From: Spirochaeta sp. UBA2779
GTDB taxonomy: Bacteria > Spirochaetota > Spirochaetia > DSM-2461
Assembly: GCA_002352375.1 (NCBI GenBank)
Contig: DEIH01000086.1
Coordinates: forward strand, 5,047 to 13,368
Direction of reading: 5' to 3'
Length of the DNA stretch: 8,322 nucleotides
Shown: piece by piece, positions 1 to 6,458 of the stretch
How the letters are laid out: each line of letters opens with the position of its first letter
Position numbering within the stretch: the stretch's first letter is position 1
Position numbers and translations under genes: made by a program
Notes under the pieces: generated by a model
What the model saw: the letters and a program-made list of their open reading frames with translations, nothing else
Told to the model about the DNA's origin: nothing
The model's database searches: none

Positions 1-827
1 ATTCCCCAGAGGTTGGTGGCCAGCTGAACGCCTGTGTTACCCAAAAAAGCCAAAAGCCATGAAAGGCCGGTAAGTCCCAGATAGGAAAGGAGGTATGTAA
101 ACAGTACCAGACCGGATGTGAAGGCGAAAGGATCTATAGCCTCGGGGTTTGTAATATTGGAAACTTCCGATATTTCCGAGGATTCACCACGGTGCAGAAC
201 GCCCTGTCTCAGACTCTTTGATTTGATACGCTCTTTCTCTTCGTTGGAAACCCAACCCTTTCGCATTCCGTAATTAACCAGAAAGATACCGCCGAAACTG
301 GCCCAGATAAACCCGAGGGCTCCGAAGGTGAGTCCCACACTTCCCATCCCCTCAAATCCCATCTCTTCCCAACCGGTACCGATGGCAAAAGCCTGCCCCG
401 GCCCCAGAGAAAAACCCAGAGTGGCAAAGAGTCCGAAACCCGGGAACAATCCCGGTAGAATCGTCTTGATGAGTACCAGTGTAATAACGGTTCCCAGAAA
501 ACATTGGAGGGCATACTGGGTAAGAACCATGGTACTGGTTGCGAAAACATCCCGGCTTGATTTACGTTTTTCATTACTCACCCGGAGGGTCATGGATATA
601 AAGGAGAGGTTCAGAAAATGAAAAACAATATTCTTGAGACTCATGGTGTCCATTCCCATGAAAGGAAACACCCAGTTGTACAGAGGAAAAAGAATAAACC
701 CTGCAGTTAATGCGTTGGGAATCAAAAAACGTTGAAAAAACCTGATTTTAGAACGAAGTAATGTGGCGAACATAAGAGCTCCGCCGATGATGCCCATGTC
801 GATGAGGAAATGCCAGCTGAATGTCAC
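1..827 (-). CDS. gltS: Sodium:glutamate symporter family protein (GltS-like), N-terminal part, runs off the left edge
   Basis: An open frame of 275 codons continues past the left edge, so the C-terminal part is not visible. The protein is very hydrophobic, with likely membrane segments near residues 7-24, 36-56, 66-82, 98-125, 128-150, 164-186 and 235-262. The signature GPGQAFAIG at 142-150, followed by TGWEEMGF and GSVGLTFGALGF (162-173), resembles the sodium/glutamate symporter (ESS) family as I know it from spirochaetes and clostridia. A polar loop of about 45 residues (190-232) separates the two hydrophobic halves. The start is GTG: GGAGG lies 7 bases upstream, whereas an in-frame ATG seven codons earlier has no ribosome site. 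Expected role is Na+-driven uptake of glutamate or another small organic anion across the inner membrane; the substrate is not shown by sequence. The gene follows ftsH by 92 bases on the same strand, with a probable terminator between them. Confidence 0.75.
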   Translation of the reverse strand, partial: MTFSWHFLIDMGIIGGALMFATLLRSKIRFFQRFLIPNALTAGFILFPLYNWVFPFMGMDTMSLKNIVFHFLNLSFISMTLRVSNEKRKSSRDVFATSTMVLTQYALQCFLGTVITLVLIKTILPGLFPGFGLFATLGFSLGPGQAFAIGTGWEEMGFEGMGSVGLTFGALGFIWASFGGIFLVNYGMRKGWVSNEEKERIKSKSLRQGVLHRGESSEISEVSNITNPEAIDPFAFTSGLVLFTYLLSYLGLTGLSWLLAFLGNTGVQLATNLWG

Positions 828-834
828 GATGCAG

Positions 835-839
835 CCTCC
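835..839 (-). promoter_or_regulatory. Shine-Dalgarno site (GGAGG) of the symporter gene
   Basis: GGAGG stands 7 bases before GTG at 827-825 and decides this start. The upstream in-frame ATG at 848-846 would have this site inside its coding region and has no comparable site of its own. Confidence 0.7.
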
Positions 840-876
840 AGCCAGCATAATAAAGTCTATTGAAGTACCTCACAAG

Positions 877-903
877 TAAAACAGCTCCGGAATCGGAGCC
901 GTT
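877..903 (-). terminator. Probable rho-independent terminator after ftsH
   Basis: On the minus strand a 9-bp stem (ACGGCTCCG / CGGAGCTGT, one G-U pair) closes on the four-base loop ATTC. It is followed by TTT and then ACTT, a short and impure T tract. It starts about 17 bases past the ftsH stop codon and lies before the symporter gene, so it probably limits read-through from ftsH. The weak T tract makes partial termination possible. Confidence 0.55.
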
Positions 904-919
904 CTGATTAAAATCGGAC

Positions 920-3121
920 TTAACTATCTTTTGTGTCGCTCTTTGAATCCCCGGGAGGACTGCTTCCGGATTCTTCAGCTTCAGCAGCATCTCTGGCTGC
1001 CTTCTCCTCAGCAGCTTTGCGGGCGGTTTCCTCTTCAGCAGCCCGGCGCTCAGCCATCCGGACTTTGATTGCCTCATTCCGGGCATCTCCTGAAACTTTG
1101 GCCCTCTCCGAGGGTTTAAGATCGGCGCCCTTTCTAGCGGAGAAATCAGATTTCCCCAGCTCGTCTGAATCGATGAGATCCATCAACTCTTCCCGCTCTA
1201 TCGTTTCCTTATCAAGAAGTCTGACTGTAATAGCTTCAAGAAGTCCGGAGTGCTTTTTCAATAGAGTGAGTACCTGTTTGTAACGATCAGACATGATTTT
1301 TGAGATTTCTTCATCAATGTAGTGCTGGGTATCTTCTGAGTAATCCCGGCCCTGATTGTACGGAGACTCTCCGCTCAGATATCCCCCGCCCCGGCGGTCC
1401 AGGGAAACATTGGGGAAACGTTCACTCATCCCCAATCGGGTAATCATGGAACGGGCAATATCCGTAGCCTGCATGATATCATTTCCCGCCCCGGTTGATA
1501 CGGTTCCATAAATAATTTCTTCTGCTGCCCGGCCGCCCAATGCCACATCAATCCGACCCAGGAGTTCTTCACGGGTTTGAAAGGAGCGTTCTTCTTCGGG
1601 AACAGGCAGCATATAACCCATTACACCGTAGCCCCGGGGGATGATAGTGATTTTTTTAACAAGATGCTGATCCGGTGTAAAGACATTAACCAGTGCATGA
1701 CCCGTTTCATGATATGCGGTAACTTCCCGTTCATGGGGATTGAGTAGTTTATTCTTCTTCTGCAATCCGATAGCAGCTTTCTCTATCGCCTCAAAAAAGT
1801 CGTCTCTGGAAACTTTATCCCGTCCCATGCGTACCGCCAGCAGGGCAGCTTCATTAACAATATTTGCAAGATCTGCACCGGCCAGTCCTGCAGTAGCCTT
1901 TGCTATTTCTAAAAGATCCAATTCATCTTCCAACTTCACATCGGCTGAATGAATACGCAGTATGGCCTCCCGGCCGATCTGATCCGGCTTATCCACAACC
2001 ACCTGACGGTCGAAGCGGCCGGGGCGCAGCAATGCGGGATCCAGAACTTCAGGGCGGTTGGTGGCGGCCAGAATAATAACTCCCCCGGTAGAATCAAATC
2101 CATCCATTTCTACCAGAAGCTGATTCAAAGTCTGTTCCCGTTCATCATTAGTTGAGAGGGTTCCCGCCCGGCTTTTTCCAATGGCATCCAGCTCATCGAT
2201 GAAAACAATACAGGGAGCCTTTTCCCGAGCCTGTTTAAATAGATCCCGTACTCTGGCAGCACCGACACCTACAAACATCTCGACAAAATCTGCTCCGGAC
2301 ATTCGAAAGAACGTTACCTCAGCTTCACCGGCAACGGCCCGGGCCAACAGGGTTTTACCAGTTCCCGGCGGGCCGACAAGCAGGGCCCCTTTGGGGATTT
2401 TTCCACCGATATTGGTATATTTTGTCGGGGTTTTTAGAAAATCAACAATTTCAACAAGTTCGTCCTTGGCTTCATCACATCCGGCGACATCCTTGAAACG
2501 GGTTTGTAAATCATTCTCGGCAACAATTTTTGCATTATTCTGCCCGAAACTCATTACATTGGATCCGCCTAAACCACCCATGCGTTTGAGGATGTACCGC
2601 CATATAACCAGCATCAGAACGATGGGAATCACCATGCGGAATAATAAATCCAGCAGATAGTTATTGGACTCAGGGATGGCTTTGTAAACGATGCCTTTTT
2701 CATCCATCAGAGGAAGAAGTGTCAGATCGTTTTTAATCTGCTCGGTTTTCCAGGAGCTTAAATTGGTGTTATTCGAACCGAAAAAACTCTGAAGAAGAGA
2801 AGTGGTATCGGAACCTGTCAGCTCCGTCTGTACAAATGAATACCCTATCAAAGATGTTCCCGAGTAGTGAACCTCTTTAATACTGCCTTCAACAATCAGT
2901 TCCTTGAAGTCACTATAGGGAATGGACTGATCGTTTCCCTTGAACATGAACATATTCAGAATACTGAGCAGCAGAATGGCTAAAAGAAGATACCACATGG
3001 AAAAACGGAATTTGCCGCCTTTTAAAGGGTTTTTTCCGCTTCCCTCACCTTTATTTTTTACTTTCTTCAACAACTCACGCCAGTCGTTATTATCATCATC
3101 TTTTCGTTTATCGTTATTCAT
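920..3121 (-). CDS. ftsH: ATP-dependent zinc metalloprotease FtsH
   Basis: A 733-residue membrane-anchored AAA+ protease that unfolds and degrades membrane and regulatory proteins as a hexamer on the cytoplasmic face. Visible order: charged N-terminus (1-39), membrane segment 1 (about 41-60), extracytoplasmic domain (61-154), membrane segment 2 (about 155-178), a Gly-rich linker, then the AAA+ domain. This has Walker A GPPGTGKT (250-257), pore loop FVG (283-285), Walker B IVFIDE (305-310) and arginine fingers R366 and R369 in RPGRFDR. The protease domain has the zinc motif HETGH (471-475, catalytic E472) and a third zinc ligand D548 in GAGNDI, at the 77-residue distance from the first His that I recall for the Thermotoga enzyme. 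The C-terminus is longer than in E. coli FtsH (644 residues): residues 686-718 form an Ala/Glu/Arg-rich, probably helical stretch, then a Ser/Asp/Lys end. AGAGGA lies just upstream of the ATG. The gene is divergent from the adenosyltransferase gene. Confidence 0.97.
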   Translation of the reverse strand: MNNDKRKDDDNNDWRELLKKVKNKGEGSGKNPLKGGKFRFSMWYLLLAILLLSILNMFMFKGNDQSIPYSDFKELIVEGSIKEVHYSGTSLIGYSFVQTELTGSDTTSLLQSFFGSNNTNLSSWKTEQIKNDLTLLPLMDEKGIVYKAIPESNNYLLDLLFRMVIPIVLMLVIWRYILKRMGGLGGSNVMSFGQNNAKIVAENDLQTRFKDVAGCDEAKDELVEIVDFLKTPTKYTNIGGKIPKGALLVGPPGTGKTLLARAVAGEAEVTFFRMSGADFVEMFVGVGAARVRDLFKQAREKAPCIVFIDELDAIGKSRAGTLSTNDEREQTLNQLLVEMDGFDSTGGVIILAATNRPEVLDPALLRPGRFDRQVVVDKPDQIGREAILRIHSADVKLEDELDLLEIAKATAGLAGADLANIVNEAALLAVRMGRDKVSRDDFFEAIEKAAIGLQKKNKLLNPHEREVTAYHETGHALVNVFTPDQHLVKKITIIPRGYGVMGYMLPVPEEERSFQTREELLGRIDVALGGRAAEEIIYGTVSTGAGNDIMQATDIARSMITRLGMSERFPNVSLDRRGGGYLSGESPYNQGRDYSEDTQHYIDEEISKIMSDRYKQVLTLLKKHSGLLEAITVRLLDKETIEREELMDLIDSDELGKSDFSARKGADLKPSERAKVSGDARNEAIKVRMAERRAAEEETARKAAEEKAARDAAEAEESGSSPPGDSKSDTKDS

Positions 3122-3142
3122 TGAATCCTCTGTATGCTCTTA

Positions 3143-3171
3143 ATAATAAGCAATTCATAGCATCATGGGAA
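3143..3171 (-). promoter_or_regulatory. Candidate sigma-70-type promoter of ftsH
   Basis: On the minus strand TTCCCA (3171-3166, 4 of 6 matches to the -35 consensus) and TATTAT (3148-3143, 5 of 6) are separated by 17 bases. Transcription would start near 3136, leaving about 15 bases of leader that still contain the AGAGGA ribosome site. This rests only on consensus matching in an AT-rich gap. Confidence 0.35.
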
Positions 3172-3202
3172 ATAAAGCTGATAAAGAATCATAGATTTTG
3201 GC

Positions 3203-3208
3203 TATAAT
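3203..3208 (+). promoter_or_regulatory. -10 element (TATAAT) of the adenosyltransferase gene
   Basis: A perfect TATAAT ends 9 bases before the ATG at 3218. No good -35 hexamer is seen: the best match is CTGATA at 3178-3183, with a long 19-base spacer. If used, transcription would begin around 3214-3216, almost at the start codon. Confidence 0.45.
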
Positions 3209-3217
3209 ACGAGTTGT

Positions 3218-3751
3218 ATGATAGAATTTAAAAAAATAACAACTCGTAAAGGTGATTCAGGTAAAACCAGTCTGGCAGACGGACTCGCTCTTCCAAAGGA
3301 TAGCCTGCCCTTTGAAGTTCTCGGTGATGTGGATGAACTGCACTCGGCTCTGGGACTGCTCAAAGCATCAATGGAGGAGACTCCTGATAAAGATGATATT
3401 AACTGGATAGAAAACTGCCTGCTCCGGATTGGCGGAATGATTGCAGTTCATCCCTCCCATTCTGCTTTCAGTAAAATTGACAGGGTTGGTATATCAGACC
3501 TGGAAAAACTCGAAACCCGACAGAAGAAGCTGATGGAAAAGGTAGAAATGCCCCCTTTATTTATCACTTACGGCGGAAGTGAGAGAGGAGCAAGAGCGGA
3601 TGTGGCCCGGGCCGTCTGCCGCCGGTCCGAGCGCCATTTAGTCCGGCTGATAAGGGGAAAAAAATTGAGTCATCTCTCTGATGCTCAGAAATTTCTCAAC
3701 CGTCTTTCCGACTGGCTCTTTGTTAAGGCCCGGGAGCTTGATGCATCCTGA
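3218..3751 (+). CDS. PduO/MMAB-type cob(I)alamin adenosyltransferase
   Basis: A 177-residue protein, the usual length for the PduO-type ATP:cob(I)alamin adenosyltransferases. These act as cytoplasmic trimers and transfer the adenosyl group of ATP to cob(I)alamin, giving coenzyme B12. The N-terminal ATP-binding segment is TTRKGDSGKTSL (8-19), followed by K27 and then LGDVDELHSALG (35-46), where many relatives have AYG-VDELN. The second conserved block is YGGSERGARADVARAVCRRSER (118-139), with R135, R136 and E138 in the place of the catalytic/ATP-binding Arg and Glu residues. The third is FLNRLSDWLFVKAR (159-172). All expected blocks are present, so it should be active. No convincing Shine-Dalgarno site precedes the ATG. 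It is divergent from ftsH and convergent with leuB, whose stop codon lies only 21 bases away. No B12-dependent enzyme is visible in the window to show which pathway it serves. Confidence 0.88.
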   Translation: MIEFKKITTRKGDSGKTSLADGLALPKDSLPFEVLGDVDELHSALGLLKASMEETPDKDDINWIENCLLRIGGMIAVHPSHSAFSKIDRVGISDLEKLETRQKKLMEKVEMPPLFITYGGSERGARADVARAVCRRSERHLVRLIRGKKLSHLSDAQKFLNRLSDWLFVKARELDAS

Positions 3752-3772
3752 AACCTCTGAGGTACAGCTGAT

Positions 3773-4834
3773 TTACAGCCTTTCAGCCACCGCATCACCG
3801 ATGGCCGCAGTACTGACAGCCTCTTCTCCCGGTCCGAGGATATCCCCTGTTCGAAACCCGTCAACAATGGTTTTTTCCACAGCTTTGTAGATTCTGCCAG
3901 CGGCCTTAAATTCGCCGAAAGAATGCTCCAGCATCATAGCCCCCGAGAGTATCTGAGCCAGGGGATTGGCAATACCCTTCCCGGCTATATCCGGTGCCGA
4001 TCCTCCTGAAGGTTCAAACAGATGAACCGACGGACCGAGGCTTGCGGATGGTAACATCCCCAGGGACCCGGCCAGAGCGGCGGATTCATCCGAGAGAATA
4101 TCACCAAACAGATTCCCGGTAACAATTACATCGAACTGTCCGGGGTTTAAAATCAGCTGCATGGCGGCGTTATCGACGTACATGTGTGACAAATCAATTT
4201 CAGGGTAATCCCCGCGCATATTCTCTGCGGTTTTCCGCCATAACATACTGGATCGCAGGACATTAGCCTTATCCACACTGCACAGCCGGCCCCCCCGGCT
4301 CCCAGCGGTCTTAAAACCTACTTTCAGGATTCTCTCCACCTCATGCCTGCGGTAAATCATGGTATCAAGGCCCTCTTCTTCGGTAAGTGTTTTAGGTTCA
4401 CCGAAGTAAACACAGCCGATCAGCTCCCTGACAGTGAGTATATCAACATCCGGTGTCTTCCCTTTGAAGTCCAGAGGACAGCAGGAGGCCAGTTCAGGGT
4501 AAAGCTTCACCGGCCGCAGATTGGCAAACAAACCCAGGGACTTTCTTACTTCAAGCAACCCCCCGACTTCAGGGCGTTTCTCAGGGGGAAGGTTATCCCA
4601 CTCAGGTCCTCCTACACTTCCAAGATAAACAGCTCCGGAACTCCGGCATAAATCCAGCGTATCTTTCGGTAGAGGGCTGCCTGTTGCATCAATAGCCGCT
4701 CCGCCGATCAGGGCTTCGGTATAGTTGAAAGAGAATCCTTCGGAGGAGGCAACAGCATCCAATACCTTCAGTCCTTCTTTCATCACTTCAGGACCGATAT
4801 GGTCTCCGCTTAAAACAGCTATATCATAACTCAT
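3773..4834 (-). CDS. leuB: 3-isopropylmalate dehydrogenase LeuB
   Basis: A 353-residue NAD-dependent decarboxylating dehydrogenase that converts 3-isopropylmalate to 2-oxoisocaproate in leucine synthesis. In organisms using the citramalate route, the same type of enzyme also acts on 3-methylmalate for isoleucine. Conserved parts: LLEVRKSLGLFANLRP (93-108, substrate Arg R97 and R107), VREL (135-138, R136), Y143 in VYFGEP, VDKANVL (187-193, K189), MYVDNAAMQL (218-227, D221) and GDILSDE (244-250, metal ligands D245 and D249). The cofactor loop reads EPSGGSAPDIAGKG (274-287) in place of the common EPVHGSAPDIAG, a variant I recall from other LeuB proteins such as Lactococcus. The N-terminal glycine-rich turn reads SGDHIGPEV, with His12 where Gly is usual. 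GGAGAG stands 6 bases before the ATG. It is the last gene of the cimA-leuA-leuB operon, 73 bases after leuA, and converges with the adenosyltransferase gene. Confidence 0.95.
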   Translation of the reverse strand: MSYDIAVLSGDHIGPEVMKEGLKVLDAVASSEGFSFNYTEALIGGAAIDATGSPLPKDTLDLCRSSGAVYLGSVGGPEWDNLPPEKRPEVGGLLEVRKSLGLFANLRPVKLYPELASCCPLDFKGKTPDVDILTVRELIGCVYFGEPKTLTEEEGLDTMIYRRHEVERILKVGFKTAGSRGGRLCSVDKANVLRSSMLWRKTAENMRGDYPEIDLSHMYVDNAAMQLILNPGQFDVIVTGNLFGDILSDESAALAGSLGMLPSASLGPSVHLFEPSGGSAPDIAGKGIANPLAQILSGAMMLEHSFGEFKAAGRIYKAVEKTIVDGFRTGDILGPGEEAVSTAAIGDAVAERL

Positions 4835-4846
4835 ACGTTTCTCTCC

Positions 4847-4877
4847 AAAAAAATGTCGGCTCCAGTCCGGCTGGAGC
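4847..4877 (-). promoter_or_regulatory. Intercistronic hairpin with T tract between leuA and leuB
   Basis: On the minus strand GCTCCAG and CTGGAGC (4877-4871 / 4865-4859) form a perfect 7-bp stem with loop CCGGA. Five bases (CGACA) then lead to a run of seven T (4853-4847), directly followed by the leuB ribosome site GGAGAG. The gap before the T run is longer than in a standard terminator. It may be a weak terminator lowering leuB expression, or an mRNA processing or stability element. Confidence 0.45.
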
Positions 4878-4907
4878 TGACAGATTGAACACTTGCTTTA
4901 TCTACCC

Positions 4908-6458
4908 TTAAACCTGGTATTGGGGATGGGGGGATTTTTCTTCACCGGCTCCCATCATCTCTTTGCGGTTCAGAGCATTGATATAAGCCAGAGCCGAAGC
5001 CTCAATAATATCCGTAGAGGAAGCTTTACCATCGGTGAGTACTCCATCGAAATCCACCTGAAGCTTCACCTGTCCCTGGGCGTCCTTACCGCTACCCACA
5101 GCCTGTATCACGTATTCGGTTAAGCGGCCACGGATACCGATAGCCTGATCGATAGATTTGAATACCGCATCTATCGGCCCGTCTCCAACTTGTGTTCCGA
5201 TACTCAGATCCCCACCCTTCTTAACCTGAACTGTCGCCGAAGGTATTACGTTATTTCCCGTCCAGGTTTGAAAGCTTTCAAGCCTCCAGCCGGCAGGAAG
5301 GTCACCAAGAACTCCGGACACAAGGGTAAAAAGATCCTCGTCGTAAACCTCTTTCTTCTTGTCGGCAATCTCAATGAACTTCGCATAAAGAGAGTCCATC
5401 TGATCGTCTTTAAGAATGATGTTGTACTGTTCCAGCTTCTCTTTAAGAGCATGCTTCCCCGAATGACGGCCCATTACCAGAGTTTCCCGGCTCCGGCCGA
5501 TATGATCGGGGTTCATAATCTCATAGGTTTCCCTGTTTTTAAGAACACCATGCTGATGTATACCCGATTCATGGCTGAAAACGTTATCCCCGAAAATCGG
5601 CTTATTCCGAGGTGTTACCAGGCCGGTGATATTCTGAAGCAGCCGGCTCGTGGGATAAAGGAATTCTGCATTAACGCCGGTTTCCACATCCCAGAAATCC
5701 TTCCGGACTCTCAGGGCCATTACAATTTCTTCAAGAGCGGCATTCCCCGCCCGTTCACCGATACCGTTGAGGGTTACTTCTACCTGATCCGCACCGGCAT
5801 GAACTGCAGCCAGAGAGTTGGCCAGAGCTAATCCCAGATCGTTATGACAATGGGTGGAGAGCAGTACGTTATCTCCCAGCTCGGGAATGGCTTCTTTAAG
5901 CCGGGCCATCTGATCGCCATACTCATTGGGCATGGCGTAGCCTACAGTATCAGGTATATTCAAGGTATTGGCGCCGGCATCTACAGCGGTCTTCAGAGCC
6001 TTAACCATAAAATCCCATTCGGTACGGGAGGCATCCTCCGGAGAGAACTCAATCAACTCAAATCCCTGCTCCCGGGCGTAGGAAACATACTTTTTTATCG
6101 CGGCAAGCACCTCATCCTCACTCATTCGAAGCTTGTACTTCATGTGAAGGGGACTGGTTGCCAGAAATATATGAATCATCTTCCTGGGACAATCGGCCAG
6201 AGCATCCCGAACAGCATCAATATCTATCTGTTTGCACCGGGCCAGACCGACTACTGTTGCTTTTTTAACAGCAGCACCGATTCTCTTAACCGCATCAAAC
6301 TGAACCGGTGATGACACGGGAAATCCTGCTTCGATTCTATCCACCCCAAGCCTGTCCAGAGCAACTGCCATTTCAATTTTCTGATCTACTGTCATTGAAG
6401 CACCCGGAGACTGTTCGCCGTCCCGGAGTGTCGTGTCAAAAATCGTAATTTTTCTCAT
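4908..6458 (-). CDS. leuA: 2-isopropylmalate synthase LeuA
   Basis: A 516-residue long-form LeuA (DRE-TIM family). It condenses acetyl-CoA with 2-oxoisovalerate, the first committed step of leucine synthesis, in the cytoplasm. The catalytic barrel shows DTTLRDGEQSPG (8-19; metal ligand D8, catalytic R12), HCHND (203-207; metal ligands H203 and H205), NGIGERAGN (231-239) and HESGIHQHG (296-304). The C-terminal part from about residue 375, with VGDGPIDAVFKSID and EASALAYINALNR, is the dimeric regulatory domain that normally binds leucine for feedback inhibition. Start choice: an ATG three codons earlier (6467) also opens the frame, but GAGGA lies only about one base before it. The ATG at 6458 has GAGGA at 9 bases and overlaps the cimA stop as TAATG, so I prefer it. 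The overlap suggests translational coupling to cimA. The 19-residue tail after the last conserved block is polar and unremarkable. Confidence 0.95.
   Translation of the reverse strand: MRKITIFDTTLRDGEQSPGASMTVDQKIEMAVALDRLGVDRIEAGFPVSSPVQFDAVKRIGAAVKKATVVGLARCKQIDIDAVRDALADCPRKMIHIFLATSPLHMKYKLRMSEDEVLAAIKKYVSYAREQGFELIEFSPEDASRTEWDFMVKALKTAVDAGANTLNIPDTVGYAMPNEYGDQMARLKEAIPELGDNVLLSTHCHNDLGLALANSLAAVHAGADQVEVTLNGIGERAGNAALEEIVMALRVRKDFWDVETGVNAEFLYPTSRLLQNITGLVTPRNKPIFGDNVFSHESGIHQHGVLKNRETYEIMNPDHIGRSRETLVMGRHSGKHALKEKLEQYNIILKDDQMDSLYAKFIEIADKKKEVYDEDLFTLVSGVLGDLPAGWRLESFQTWTGNNVIPSATVQVKKGGDLSIGTQVGDGPIDAVFKSIDQAIGIRGRLTEYVIQAVGSGKDAQGQVKLQVDFDGVLTDGKASSTDIIEASALAYINALNRKEMMGAGEEKSPHPQYQV

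Noticed and set aside
209..621. Open frames on both strands (209-574 minus, 328-621 plus)
   Set aside because: They overlap the symporter frame, show no family motif or ribosome site, and their composition is that of out-of-frame reading.
825..848. ATG at 848-846 as the symporter start
   Set aside because: It has no ribosome site, whereas the GTG at 827 has GGAGG at 7 bases.
2181..2660. A 159-codon plus-strand frame opposite ftsH
   Set aside because: It lies antisense to the AAA+ domain of ftsH, with Ser/Pro/Arg-rich shadow composition.
3773..4834. LeuB inactivated by the substitutions at EPSGGSAPD and VTGNLFGD
   Set aside because: Both variants are known to me from functional LeuB proteins (Lactococcus and Thermus types), and the catalytic Arg, Tyr, Lys and Asp residues are all present.
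5190..5831. A 213-codon plus-strand frame opposite leuA
   Set aside because: It is entirely inside the leuA coding region, has no recognisable domain and no independent signal; it is a shadow of the real gene.
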